37,266 bases of DNA from Desulfobacterales bacterium. Lineage in GTDB: Bacteria; Desulfobacterota; Desulfobacteria; Desulfobacterales; B30-G6. The notes under the pieces were generated by a model. It worked only from the letters and a program-made list of their open reading frames with translations. It was not told the DNA's origin and searched no databases. A program made the position numbers and the translations under genes. Positions 22,760 to 31,660 of this stretch are shown piece by piece. The first letter of the stretch is position 1. Every line of letters begins with the position of its first letter. The DNA lies in contig JAOZRT010000011.1 of NCBI GenBank assembly GCA_029940035.1, positions 1-37,266 of the forward strand. Direction: 5' to 3'.

Positions 22760-23524
22760 TCAGTCATCGACAATATGCCCCTGTAATCGCAGTTGTTTCC
22801 GCAACCGGAACACAGCTGACGTATGAATCTGTGATACCCTCGATTCCGAAACATCCAGAACCCGGCCTATTTCCTTCATGGTGAGTTCGTCGGCATAATA
22901 CAGCGACACAACCAGCTTTTCCTTTTCAGGCAGTTTTTCGATGGCTTGCCGGAGAGCGGCATGCACATCCTTTAACTGCGTCATTTCAAATGGGTCCACA
23001 GCCTGGTTGCCGGCTATGTCCTTCAGTGCGGACGCCCTGTCTTTCTGGCTGCCAAGGCCCAGGTCTTCCAGGCGCACGAAACTGAGGCAGGCCCTGGCGC
23101 GTATTTCATGAACGTCGTCAAGACCGAGGTCCATGGCCTTTGCCAGGGCCTCATCCGTCACTTCACCATTTAGCTCCTGCTCCAGCCGGGAGTAGGTTTC
23201 TTCGAGTTCCCGCAGATTTCGCCGGGTTTGCCGGCTCAGATAATCTCTTGCCCGCAGCTCACTGATCACTGCGCCGCGAATACGGGTTTGCGCATAGGTC
23301 ATAAAGGTGTTGGCCTGCGTGGCGTCGAATCTTTCCGCTGACTGGATCAGCCCGATAATGCCGCTGTTGACCAGATCCTCCCGATCAACGCTGGGAGGCA
23401 GATGGGCGGCAATCCGCTGCACGATTCTCTGTACCTGGGGGAGATGCTTCATCACCAGTGCATCCCGGTCCGAGAGATCGCCGTCAATCCCATATTCGAT
23501 GTTTATGTTTGCAAATCCAGTCAT
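22760..23524 (-). CDS. fliA: Flagellar sigma factor FliA (sigma-28)
   Basis: A 254-residue sigma-70-family factor lacking region 1. Region 2 has LPPSVDREDLVNSGIIGLIQ and FMTYAQTRIRGAVISELR; region 3 spans about 105-165; region 4 has the helix-turn-helix LTMKEIGRVLDVSESRVSQI. It transcribes late flagellar genes from promoters of the type seen at 16560-16586 and 8982-9008. It starts 3 bases after the flhG stop. FlgM, its inhibitor, is also encoded here. Confidence 0.95.
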   Translation of the reverse strand: MTGFANINIEYGIDGDLSDRDALVMKHLPQVQRIVQRIAAHLPPSVDREDLVNSGIIGLIQSAERFDATQANTFMTYAQTRIRGAVISELRARDYLSRQTRRNLRELEETYSRLEQELNGEVTDEALAKAMDLGLDDVHEIRARACLSFVRLEDLGLGSQKDRASALKDIAGNQAVDPFEMTQLKDVHAALRQAIEKLPEKEKLVVSLYYADELTMKEIGRVLDVSESRVSQIHTSAVFRLRKQLRLQGHIVDD

Positions 23525-23527
23525 GGT

Positions 23528-24382
23528 CTAGTGGGTCGGTCCCGGTAGTGTTTCGTAAATCTGCCTCGCAATGGCCTTGAAGCAATCCGTGGCACTGGAG
23601 TTGGGATAAATGTCGCTGACCATCCTTTGACAGCGGATTCCCTTGGCAATGTTGTCATCTTTTAGAATATGGCCCCTGAGGTGAATGGAGATGTCCAGGA
23701 ACTGATGGGTGACAAGTTGAAGATGGTTGAAAATCTCCTGCGCTTCTTTGGCGCTTTCCGCCTGGTTGACCAGGAGGTTGAAGTCGGCGATATCATACTG
23801 CAGCGAAAGGATCTTCATCAAGGCGTAGGCATCGGTGATGGCGGTCAGGTCCGGCGTTACCACGACGTATACCTCCCGGGCGCTGGCATTGAAAAAAAGA
23901 ACGTTCGAAGATATGCCGGCTGCTGTATCGATGAGGATGGCATCGTAGGCCGCTGCCACGGAAAACATCTGCCCACGGATCGCTTCCAGCTGTGGGGGGG
24001 CCAGGTGGGTCAAGGCCTGAACCCCGGAAGAGGCCGGCAGAATTTTCATATTGCCGGGCCCGTCCACCAGGATGTCGGCAATGCTTTTTTCGTTCGAAAG
24101 GACATGGGAGATGTTGAATTTGGGGGCAATGCCTAGCAGCACATCGAGGTTGCCGAGGCCCAGGTCCGTGTCCACGAGCAGGACTTTTTTCCCCATATTG
24201 CTGAGCAGGTACCCCAGATTGGCAACGATGTTCGTCTTGCCGACCCCTCCCTTTCCACTGCTGACCGCAATAATTTTAGGGGACGTACCCGGTTCGACAT
24301 CCAATGACACGGTGTCATTGGATGATTTTTTCAACTTCCGCTCCTGCAGGTTGATCACATTGGCAGATGAGGTAGATGGCAT
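23528..24382 (-). CDS. flhG: Flagellum number regulator FlhG (MinD-like ATPase)
   Basis: A 284-residue ParA/MinD-type ATPase. The deviant Walker A is SSGKGGVGKTN (about 42-51), followed by VLLVDTDLGLGNLDVLLG and the switch DAILIDTAAGIS. FlhG antagonises FlhF to limit flagellar number. The start at 24382 is chosen because an upstream in-frame ATG at 24463 would overlap flhF by 56 bases; GAG lies about 9 bases before the chosen ATG. It lies between flhF and fliA, the usual order. Confidence 0.92.
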   Translation of the reverse strand: MPSTSSANVINLQERKLKKSSNDTVSLDVEPGTSPKIIAVSSGKGGVGKTNIVANLGYLLSNMGKKVLLVDTDLGLGNLDVLLGIAPKFNISHVLSNEKSIADILVDGPGNMKILPASSGVQALTHLAPPQLEAIRGQMFSVAAAYDAILIDTAAGISSNVLFFNASAREVYVVVTPDLTAITDAYALMKILSLQYDIADFNLLVNQAESAKEAQEIFNHLQLVTHQFLDISIHLRGHILKDDNIAKGIRCQRMVSDIYPNSSATDCFKAIARQIYETLPGPTH

Positions 24383-24407
24383 GGTTTGATCTCTTTCCCT
24401 GGTGGAA

Positions 24408-25682
24408 TCAGCCAATCGATTCCGCCATGTTTGCGTACCCCCCAGGGGTGTTTTCCGGTCCAATGCTGTAGGTCCGGTAGGCCCCGTAGGTCATGGGTAT
24501 GTTTTCCAGTTCATTTTCAAAAGACTGCAGCCGTTCGGCCAGGGTTTCAGGCGCAGCGGTTTTTGTCTGCTTCAGGTTGGTGTCGTTGAATATCATTTTG
24601 AAGAGGGCCCCGGCGTTCATCAAGTGAATGTCGTCGGGGATATCCCTGCCGTTCGTGTAGTAAGAAAGCGGCAGCCCGCTCCTCAAAGACTGGCTGAGAA
24701 TGTTGCCCCGGGTTGTACTTTCATCCACTTTGGTGAACAGCAGGTCCCGGACCGGCAGCGATTTAAAGGCTTTCACCATAATATCCAGGTCGCTGGATTT
24801 GGTGGGGGTACTCAAGACGAGATGAATACGCGGCTGCTCGATGGCCGCCAGCAGTGTTTCCAACCGCTCGAGCTGTTCCCGGTCATGCGGGTTGGCCCCC
24901 CCGGTGTCCACCAGGATGAGACGCTTGCCGGCAAGCTTTTTCAATACCCTGCGCAATGATGCGGGGGATGCCGCCGCCTTGACGGGAATGCCGATGATGC
25001 GGGCATAGGTGGCCAGTTGTGACATGCCGCCAATGCGTTGATCGTCAAGGGTAACCAGTCCCACGGATGATGGTTGCCTCTGGCTGTAAAGGGTTGCTAT
25101 TTTGGCGATGGTCGTTGTTTTGCCGACACCTGTGGGGCCGATGAAAACCTTGGTTTGGGAGGGTCCTCCATGGGGCGCGGTACCGGGTTTTTGGCAAATT
25201 CGATCTTCGACCTGTTTTTTTAGCAGAGCCAGCAAGGTTGCATTCGATATCTGTGCCCGGCGAGCGGCATCCCGGTGGAGGTCTGCCATCAGCTCCCCGG
25301 CGATATCTTGGTCGACGCCGCCTGTCCGCATTTGCTGCTGTACCCAGAACATCTTGTTTACGTACCCCGCGGGCAGCATATGCCTGGAAGTTGGCGCTGC
25401 AATGGGGCGCGAAAAGGTCTGTACCACAGGACGGTGGTTTCCGGTATCATGCCGGCGGTCGTCTGCCGGTGGGCTGGTATGCGTAAGGGATACCGTGTCA
25501 TACGTCTGCGATGTGTCGGTTGCGGCGGTCAGGGTTACTTTTCGCTTTTTCCATTTCCCCAGCAGGCGGGTGGAGGCTTTTTGGGTTTTTACGCCGAGGA
25601 TGACAGCCTCCGGGCCGAACGCTTCCTTGGCGGCCTGCAGGGCTTCGGCCATACTGTTTGCTTCGAAAGTCTTAATCTGCAC
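24408..25682 (-). CDS. flhF: Flagellar SRP-type GTPase FlhF
   Basis: A 424-residue protein: an N-terminal B domain (about 1-100), an N domain (about 105-170) and the SRP-type G domain with P-loop GPTGVGKTT (182-190), TLDDQRIGGMSQL, DTGG (259-262) and TKVD (317-320). FlhF places the flagellum, usually at the pole, and recruits early basal-body parts. It overlaps the end of flhA by 11 bases and precedes flhG. Confidence 0.94.
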   Translation of the reverse strand: MQIKTFEANSMAEALQAAKEAFGPEAVILGVKTQKASTRLLGKWKKRKVTLTAATDTSQTYDTVSLTHTSPPADDRRHDTGNHRPVVQTFSRPIAAPTSRHMLPAGYVNKMFWVQQQMRTGGVDQDIAGELMADLHRDAARRAQISNATLLALLKKQVEDRICQKPGTAPHGGPSQTKVFIGPTGVGKTTTIAKIATLYSQRQPSSVGLVTLDDQRIGGMSQLATYARIIGIPVKAAASPASLRRVLKKLAGKRLILVDTGGANPHDREQLERLETLLAAIEQPRIHLVLSTPTKSSDLDIMVKAFKSLPVRDLLFTKVDESTTRGNILSQSLRSGLPLSYYTNGRDIPDDIHLMNAGALFKMIFNDTNLKQTKTAAPETLAERLQSFENELENIPMTYGAYRTYSIGPENTPGGYANMAESIG

Positions 25683-27774
25683 TTGAAATCTCCACTGTAC
25701 TTAAAGAGCGAACCTGGACGCTATTCAAGATTTCATTGAAGGATAAAACAGATACGCTGGGCAAAAACCGATCAAGAAACTTTTTAAAATGCATTCTGAT
25801 TTCAGACGAACAAAGGATAACCGGTTGTGTCTGCGTTTTGTGAAATTGCTCCAGTTCTTTGGAGAGCGCGTTGATCGTGTTGTGCGCCTGGTCCGGCGGC
25901 AGAGCCAGATAGTCACCCTGCTCCGTATGGTGAATGGATTCGGCAACAAGGGCTTCAACCGACCTCCCCAGCGTAATCGTGACCAGGGACCCCTCCGGTG
26001 ACTGGTGCATTCGCGTAATGGTCCGTGACAATGCCTGGCGGACATGCTCCGTGAGCATGTCGATATTTTTTTGTACGGGTGCCCAGTCGGCCAGGGTTTC
26101 CAATATGGTCAACATGTCGCGGATCGGCACCTTTTCACGCAGCAGATTTTGCAGGACTTTTACCACCGCGCCAAGGGGTAGCAGGTTGGGCACCAGCTCC
26201 TCCACTACTTTGGGATACAGGTTCTTGAAGTTGTCGAGGATTTCCTGTGCTTCCTGCCGTCCAATCAACTCCGGTGCGTGCTGCCGAATGATTTCCGACA
26301 AATGCGTCACGAGAACCGTGGGGGCATTGACCACGGTACAGCCTTTCGACAGAACCGCTTCCTTCTGATCTTCCCGGATCCACTTGGCGGGCAGCCCGTA
26401 CGTCGGTTCCCTGGTGTCGATCCCTTCTATGCGTTCAGGTGCACCGTCCGGTTTCATGGCCAGGTAGTGATGCATCATCAACTCCCCTTTGGCCACTTCA
26501 TTGCCTTTGAGGCTGATGGTGTATTCTCCGGCTTTCAACTGCATGTTGTCCTGAATATGAACGGAGGGGATGATGATGCCTATTTCGTTGGCCATGTGCT
26601 GGCGGACCGCTTTGATGCGATCCAGCAGTTCACCCTTTTGCTCCGGGTCTACCAGCGGTATCAGGCCGTAACCGACATCCAGTGCAAGAGAATCAAGGGG
26701 TTGCAGCAGTTGAGGATTTTCAAGGGCTTCTTCCAATACGTCAGCGGTGCTTTCGTGTTGATCGCCCACGGCACCATCGGCAGGGATATTCTGCCGGACC
26801 CAGAAGGCAGTAAATCCCGCAATTGCCGCCAGGGCAAGGAATGGAATGGTGGGAAGACCCGGGAACAGGCCAATGCCCAGGAGGATGATGGCGGCCAGGC
26901 CGATGGCCCGGGGCTGAAATAGAAGCTGGTAGGCAACGGACAGCCCGAGACTGGAATCCGAGCCGGCCCTGCTGACCACGATACCGGCTGCCGTTGAAAC
27001 GACCAGTGCAGGAATTTGGGTAACGAGCCCGTCTCCCACGGTTAGAAGCGTGTAGGTCTGGGAAGCTTCGGCAAATGACATGCCGTTCTGGAACACACCG
27101 ACACCCAGGCCTGCCACGATGTTGATGAGGGTGATGATAATGCCGGCGATGGCATCGCCCCTGACAAACTTGTTGGCGCCGTCCATGGCACCGTAGTATT
27201 CGGATTCTTGCGCCACCTGGCGTCTTCGGTCCCGCGCTTCCTGCTCGGATATCAGACCGGCATTCAGGTCGGCGTCGATGCTCATCTGTTTGCCGGGCAT
27301 GGCATCCAGGGTGAATCTGGCGGCGACCTCGGCGATGCGTCCGGCACCCTTGGTGATGACGATAAAATTGATAATCACCAGAATCAGAAAAATGATTACG
27401 CCCACAACGTAATTTCCGCCCACGACGACGTTGCCAAAGGACTGGATCACTTTTCCAGCCGCCTGAGACCCCTCGCTTCCGTGCAGCAGAATGATACGCG
27501 TACTGGCCACATTCAGCGCCAGGCGCAGCAGGGTGGCCAGCAGCAGGATGGATGGAAAGGAGGAAAAATCCAGGGGCTTGATGATATACATGCCGACCAG
27601 AAGGATGACCACCGAAAAAGTGATGTTGAATGAGAGCAGAAAGTCGAGCAGGGTGGGCGGAAGGGGAATAATCATCACCACCAGGATACACATGACGGCC
27701 AGACCCATAAAAAGGTCGGCATTTTTTAAAAACAGCGCCAGCCGTGGGGCTTGCGTCAGGGTTGCACTTTCCAT
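25672..27774 (-). CDS. flhA: Flagellar export gate protein FlhA
   Basis: A 700-residue protein of normal length. The N-terminal half has about eight TMs and the FHIPEP signature region (GRIAEVAARFTLDAMPGKQM). The C-terminal half is the cytosolic ring-forming domain that docks chaperone-substrate complexes. It is the proton-coupled gate of the flagellar type III system. It lies 124 bases after flhB, a larger gap than its neighbours, which contains a dispersed element. Confidence 0.95.
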   Translation of the reverse strand: MESATLTQAPRLALFLKNADLFMGLAVMCILVVMIIPLPPTLLDFLLSFNITFSVVILLVGMYIIKPLDFSSFPSILLLATLLRLALNVASTRIILLHGSEGSQAAGKVIQSFGNVVVGGNYVVGVIIFLILVIINFIVITKGAGRIAEVAARFTLDAMPGKQMSIDADLNAGLISEQEARDRRRQVAQESEYYGAMDGANKFVRGDAIAGIIITLINIVAGLGVGVFQNGMSFAEASQTYTLLTVGDGLVTQIPALVVSTAAGIVVSRAGSDSSLGLSVAYQLLFQPRAIGLAAIILLGIGLFPGLPTIPFLALAAIAGFTAFWVRQNIPADGAVGDQHESTADVLEEALENPQLLQPLDSLALDVGYGLIPLVDPEQKGELLDRIKAVRQHMANEIGIIIPSVHIQDNMQLKAGEYTISLKGNEVAKGELMMHHYLAMKPDGAPERIEGIDTREPTYGLPAKWIREDQKEAVLSKGCTVVNAPTVLVTHLSEIIRQHAPELIGRQEAQEILDNFKNLYPKVVEELVPNLLPLGAVVKVLQNLLREKVPIRDMLTILETLADWAPVQKNIDMLTEHVRQALSRTITRMHQSPEGSLVTITLGRSVEALVAESIHHTEQGDYLALPPDQAHNTINALSKELEQFHKTQTQPVILCSSEIRMHFKKFLDRFLPSVSVLSFNEILNSVQVRSLSTVEISSAD

Positions 27775-27865
27775 AGTCCTCTCACATCAACAATTATTGG
27801 GTCATTCTCTTCTGAATAAGGGTGATAGCAATTGCCCCAAAAAAGGTTCCTAATGCCGCTCTATC

Positions 27866-27900
27866 CGGTGTTGAAACGAAATATTTCTGACAACCGCTCT
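27866..27900. repeat. Dispersed intergenic element, copy E (inverted relative to A-D)
   Basis: On the minus strand it reads CGGTTGTCAGAAATATTTCG then TTTCAACACC, aligning with copy A. It directly abuts the flhB stop codon in the flhB-flhA gap. Its orientation relative to the downstream gene is opposite to copies A-D. Confidence 0.4.
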
Positions 27901-28969
27901 ATACATGCTGCCTGCCTTTGAGGCGGTAAACATAGGCCAGCACTTCGGCCACCGCCTTGTACAGCGCCGCAGGAATGGCTTCACCGATCTCGACCGATTG
28001 AAACAGACTCTGCGCCAGCGGCTTCTGTTCCATTACCGGCACGCCGAATTCCCGGGCGATTTCCTTGATGCGGGCGGCAATGTGGCCGGCGCCCTTGGCC
28101 ACGACCTGGGGTGCTTCCATATTTTCCGTGTCGAATTTCAGTGCAATGGCCAGGCGCGTGGGATTGGTAACGACCACGTCGGCGGTGGGAACATCGGCCA
28201 TCATACGCCGTTGTGCCATCTCAAACTGGGCTTTTTTGATCCGCGACTTGATCACGGGGTCGCCTTCGCGGTGTTTCAGCTCTTCCTTGACCTCCTGCTT
28301 GGTCATTTTTAGATCGTTTTCGTACTGCCAGCGCTGATAAGCATAGTCAAGGCCGGCCAGGACCATCAGGGCCAGGCAGGTAAAAAAGCAGATTTTCAGT
28401 GCGGCCTGCCCGGTAAAGGTCATGATGTCGAGAACCTGCAAATGCATTAACCCCGGCAGGAGGTTGAAATACTTGTGCAGGGCCGCATAGGCCACAAGGC
28501 CGATGATGAGGATTTTCAACAGCGCCTTGGCGACTTCCACCACGGACCGCAGGGAAAAAAGGCGCTTTAATCCCTTGAGAGGGTTCAGTTTGGAAAGCTT
28601 GGGCGCCAGGGGTTGCGTGGTAAAGAGAATCCCGAATTGGGAAATATTGGCGGCTATGCCGGTCAGCAGGATGGCAACCAGCAGCGGCAGCAGGATCAAG
28701 ATAATTTTTTCCAGCACCGCGGACATCATCCGGGTAACCGACATGGTGTGCAAATCCAGCAGCAACCCGTTTTGCAGGGCATCCCGCATGAACTCCGCAA
28801 GGTTGACAAACATCTGTCCGCCAATGAAAAAGAAGACACCTGTCGTCATGAAAAGAATCAAAACAGATGGAATCTCCCGGCTGACCGCTACCTGGCCTTT
28901 CTTGCGGGCATCCTCCCTTTTTTTAGGGGTTGCGGGTTCTGTTTTATCCTGATGTCCTTTCTCGGGCAT
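27899..28969 (-). CDS. flhB: Flagellar export switch protein FlhB
   Basis: A 356-residue protein with four TMs (about 33-55, 85-110, 145-170, 185-210) and a C-terminal cytoplasmic domain. FlhB and its homologues normally cleave themselves at NPTH to switch from hook to filament export; here the motif reads NPTR (Asn269-Arg272, codon CGC at 28154-28156). The rest of the region is normal (VPTADVVVTNP, LAIALKF). ATG 28969 is preferred over GTG 28981, which would overlap fliR; a single base separates it from the fliR stop. Confidence 0.95.
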   Translation of the reverse strand: MPEKGHQDKTEPATPKKREDARKKGQVAVSREIPSVLILFMTTGVFFFIGGQMFVNLAEFMRDALQNGLLLDLHTMSVTRMMSAVLEKIILILLPLLVAILLTGIAANISQFGILFTTQPLAPKLSKLNPLKGLKRLFSLRSVVEVAKALLKILIIGLVAYAALHKYFNLLPGLMHLQVLDIMTFTGQAALKICFFTCLALMVLAGLDYAYQRWQYENDLKMTKQEVKEELKHREGDPVIKSRIKKAQFEMAQRRMMADVPTADVVVTNPTRLAIALKFDTENMEAPQVVAKGAGHIAARIKEIAREFGVPVMEQKPLAQSLFQSVEIGEAIPAALYKAVAEVLAYVYRLKGRQHV

Positions 28970-28970
28970 A

Positions 28971-29765
28971 CTAGACACCACCTCGGCAGAGCGCCAGCAG
29001 CAATAGGATTCCCTGGTTTGTTGACGTGAACAACCGGCCCATGAAGGCGGTCATGTGGGGCAGGGCCAGTCCCATAAAAATAAACCCAACCGCAATTTTC
29101 AAAGGCATGGCCACGATGAAGATGTGCATCTGGGGAACCGTCCTGGACATGATCCCCATGGCAACGCTGGTCAGCAGCAGCACGATGATAATGGGGGCTC
29201 CTAATTGTATGGCGATGATGAACATGTGACCGGCCAGTTCCATTATTTTTTCCACCATGGCCTGACGGTAGTGAAAACCCAGGGGCGGAATCAACTTGAA
29301 GCTTTCGAACAAAACCCTGAGCAGCTGATGGTGGGCATTGGTGGCCAAAAAGATCAGCATGGCCAGAATATGGTAGAACTGTGACAGCAGCGGCACCTGC
29401 GCATCACCGGCGGGGTCCATGATGTTGGCTATGGAGAAGGTCATTTGAAAGCCGACAAGCTGCCCGGCCATCTGTATACCGGAAAACATCATCTGGACAG
29501 ACAGCCCGATGGTGATACCGATGGTGACTTCTCCCAGCAGCCTCAGGACCAGGCTCAGAACATTTTCCGTCAGGTTGACATGAAGGCCCTGGAGCAGGGG
29601 CAGCGTGAGCACACTCATGGAAACTGCCAGACCGGCCTTGAAAATCACCGGTATGTTCCGGCTACTGAAAAACGGCAGGACCATCAGCATGGCGCTTATC
29701 CTGAAAAATACCAGGAAGTAGAGCTCCAGTTGGTTAAGGTCGATGTTGAAATTCAGATTTGGCAT
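28971..29765 (-). CDS. fliR: Flagellar export protein FliR
   Basis: A 264-residue membrane protein with about six hydrophobic helices and family strings FFRISAMLMVLPFFSSRNIP and GEVTIGITIGLSVQMMFSGI. FliR joins FliP and FliQ in the export gate helix. It sits between fliQ and flhB, with 25 bases from fliQ. Length is normal. Confidence 0.94.
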   Translation of the reverse strand: MPNLNFNIDLNQLELYFLVFFRISAMLMVLPFFSSRNIPVIFKAGLAVSMSVLTLPLLQGLHVNLTENVLSLVLRLLGEVTIGITIGLSVQMMFSGIQMAGQLVGFQMTFSIANIMDPAGDAQVPLLSQFYHILAMLIFLATNAHHQLLRVLFESFKLIPPLGFHYRQAMVEKIMELAGHMFIIAIQLGAPIIIVLLLTSVAMGIMSRTVPQMHIFIVAMPLKIAVGFIFMGLALPHMTAFMGRLFTSTNQGILLLLALCRGGV

Positions 29766-29790
29766 AAACCCTTGCGGCGATTCCCCGGCC

Positions 29791-30060
29791 TCAGCGTAAG
29801 TACATGGGCAGGTCTTTAAACAGGTTTTCGGTAAACACGACTATCAGGTTCAACATCCATGGAAAAAACACCATTAGCACAACGGCAACACCCAGGATTT
29901 TGGGGACGAAGACCAGCGTCATTTCATTGATCTGCGTTGCCGCTTGAAACATGGAGACGAGTACGCCGATCACCAGTCCGGCCACCAGCATGGGGGCTGC
30001 CAGGAGAACGGCCGTTTTAATGGCCAGGATAAAATAACCTGTTATGAATTCCGGAGACAT
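29791..30060 (-). CDS. fliQ: Flagellar export protein FliQ
   Basis: An 89-residue protein with two TMs (about 15-38 and 52-75) and the conserved LVIGVLVSMFQAATQINEMT. It is a component of the FliPQR export gate. Length is exactly typical. It follows fliP by 16 bases. Confidence 0.95.
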   Translation of the reverse strand: MSPEFITGYFILAIKTAVLLAAPMLVAGLVIGVLVSMFQAATQINEMTLVFVPKILGVAVVLMVFFPWMLNLIVVFTENLFKDLPMYLR

Positions 30061-30076
30061 GCACGTATTCCTTTAA

Positions 30077-30850
30077 TCAAAAAAAACTTTTTACAAGCGA
30101 CCCGACGATCAGGTGCCACCCGTCCGCCAGCACGAACACCATCAGCTTGAACGGCAGGGAAACCATGATGGGCGGCAACATCATCATACCCATGGAGAGC
30201 AGAACACTGGCCACGACCATGTCGATGACCAGAAAGGGGATATACAGCATGAATCCCATTTGAAAAGCGGTCTTCAGTTCGCTGATGATGAACGAAGGTA
30301 TCAGCACGGTAAAGGGCACGTCATCGCTGTTCTGGGGCCGTGGGGTCCTGCTGATGTTCATGAGCAGGGCCAGGTCCTTTTCCCGGGTCTGCCTGAGCAT
30401 GAATTTTTGCAAAGGCTGTATGGCCTGCTTAAGGGCGGTTTCCTGGTCGACCTTTTTTGACAGGTAGGGCTGCAGCGCCTGTTCATTGATGGTGTCCCAG
30501 ACCGGCATCATTATAAAAAAAGTCAGAAAAAGAGAGAGCCCGATGATGATTTGATTCGGGGGCATTTGATTGGTGCCAAGGGCCTGGCGCATCAGTGAGA
30601 GCACTATGGCGATCCTGGTAAAAGAGGTCAGCATCACCAGGATGGCGGGCGCTATCGACAGAACCGTCAACAGCATAAAAATCTGCAGGACCACCGATAT
30701 TTCCTGAGGAGCCTGCATTTTGTCCAGGCGTATATTTATGTAGGCGGGCGATTCGCTTTCTTCCTGGGCCAGCGCTGTCCCCGGTATGCCGGGAACATGC
30801 ATGGCGATGATCAAAAGGAGAATGGATATGAGGGTGTGCCGTGTTTTCAA
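30077..30850 (-). CDS. fliP: Flagellar export protein FliP
   Basis: A 257-residue protein with a cleavable-looking signal peptide (about 1-28, GTALA-QE), then TM helices and the hallmarks LTSFTRIAIVLSLMRQALGT, PSFIISELKTAFQMGF and GMMMLPPIMVSLPFKLM. It is the core subunit of the export gate. Its start overlaps the fliO stop by 4 bases, so the two are probably translationally coupled. Confidence 0.95.
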   Translation of the reverse strand: MKTRHTLISILLLIIAMHVPGIPGTALAQEESESPAYINIRLDKMQAPQEISVVLQIFMLLTVLSIAPAILVMLTSFTRIAIVLSLMRQALGTNQMPPNQIIIGLSLFLTFFIMMPVWDTINEQALQPYLSKKVDQETALKQAIQPLQKFMLRQTREKDLALLMNISRTPRPQNSDDVPFTVLIPSFIISELKTAFQMGFMLYIPFLVIDMVVASVLLSMGMMMLPPIMVSLPFKLMVFVLADGWHLIVGSLVKSFF

Positions 30851-31254
30851 TTCAGTGTCACCTGAGATGCGGATGCGCTTTTGTGGCCTCCCGGGCGGGC
30901 TTTTTTCAGCAGCCGTGAGAATTGGTCGGAAAAACGGGTGGAGGCGCTTTGTGAGACATGGTTGGTGAAGCGTTCCACGCTTTCCTGATCCTCGATTTGC
31001 GTTAATACAGATATACGGTCATGGGTGACGCCCAGAACGAGAATTCTGCCGGCCACCTCAATGGTCGTGATGTTTTTCTTGACCCCGATCGGGGTCCTGT
31101 CGATGACCCTGGCTGATGGGGTGCCCGCTACCATTCCGTCCCGGTGAACCAGGCGCCGCATCAGGTAGAAGCATGCCAGCAGGATGCCCAACACCAGCAG
31201 CAGGGCAGAGAACATTTTCAGGGCAGAGGTGAAGAAGTCTGGATGATAGGTCAT
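30847..31254 (-). CDS. fliO: Flagellar protein FliO
   Basis: A 135-residue protein with one TM (about 12-30) followed by a FliO-like cytoplasmic domain (GVKKNITTIEVAGRILVLGV; THDRISVLTQIED). FliO helps assemble the FliP ring. It overlaps fliN and fliP by 4 bases each. The family is weakly conserved, but the gene order makes this secure. Confidence 0.9.
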   Translation of the reverse strand: MTYHPDFFTSALKMFSALLLVLGILLACFYLMRRLVHRDGMVAGTPSARVIDRTPIGVKKNITTIEVAGRILVLGVTHDRISVLTQIEDQESVERFTNHVSQSASTRFSDQFSRLLKKARPGGHKSASASQVTLN

Positions 31255-31640
31255 CGAAGTCTCTCGACGCGTTCGGCCGGGCTGATGATTTCCGTGATGC
31301 GGATGCCGTATTTTTCATTGACGACAACGACTTCCCCACGGGCAATCAGGCGTTGATTGGCCAGAATATCAAGAGGTTCACCCGCCAGCTTGGACAACTC
31401 GATGACCGAGCCACGTCCCAGTTTCAACAGTTCGTTGATGAGCATCTGGCTGCGGCCGAGTTCCACGGTCAGCATCATGGGGATGTCCAGAACAAAATCC
31501 AGATTTCCCCGCATGGCGCCATCGGCCTGCGGGTTGAGACCCGCCGCTTCCGGTGGGGGCGGGGTGGTCATGGCTGCCTGGTTGGCGGCGGCCTTGCCGG
31601 GTTCAGGGTTCTTGATGTTTTGGCTCATGTCGGTTTCCAT
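31251..31640 (-). CDS. fliN: Flagellar motor switch protein FliN
   Basis: A 129-residue protein with a disordered Pro/Ala-rich N-terminus (about 1-45) and a C-terminal SpoA/surface-presentation domain (LDIPMMLTVELGRSQM, LGRGSVIELSKLAGEPLDIL). FliN lines the lower C-ring and binds FliM and FliH. It overlaps fliO by 4 bases. ATG 31640 is preceded by GGCAGGTAGCAT; an alternative ATG lies at 31628. Confidence 0.94.
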   Translation of the reverse strand: METDMSQNIKNPEPGKAAANQAAMTTPPPPEAAGLNPQADGAMRGNLDFVLDIPMMLTVELGRSQMLINELLKLGRGSVIELSKLAGEPLDILANQRLIARGEVVVVNEKYGIRITEIISPAERVERLR

Positions 31641-31660
31641 ATGCTACCTGCCTTCCTGCT

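Noticed and set aside
26741-27691. 316-codon frame inside flhA on the same strand
   Set aside because: It is a shifted-frame shadow; the product is low-complexity His/Arg/Gly/Pro-rich sequence while flhA in the other frame has all family motifs.
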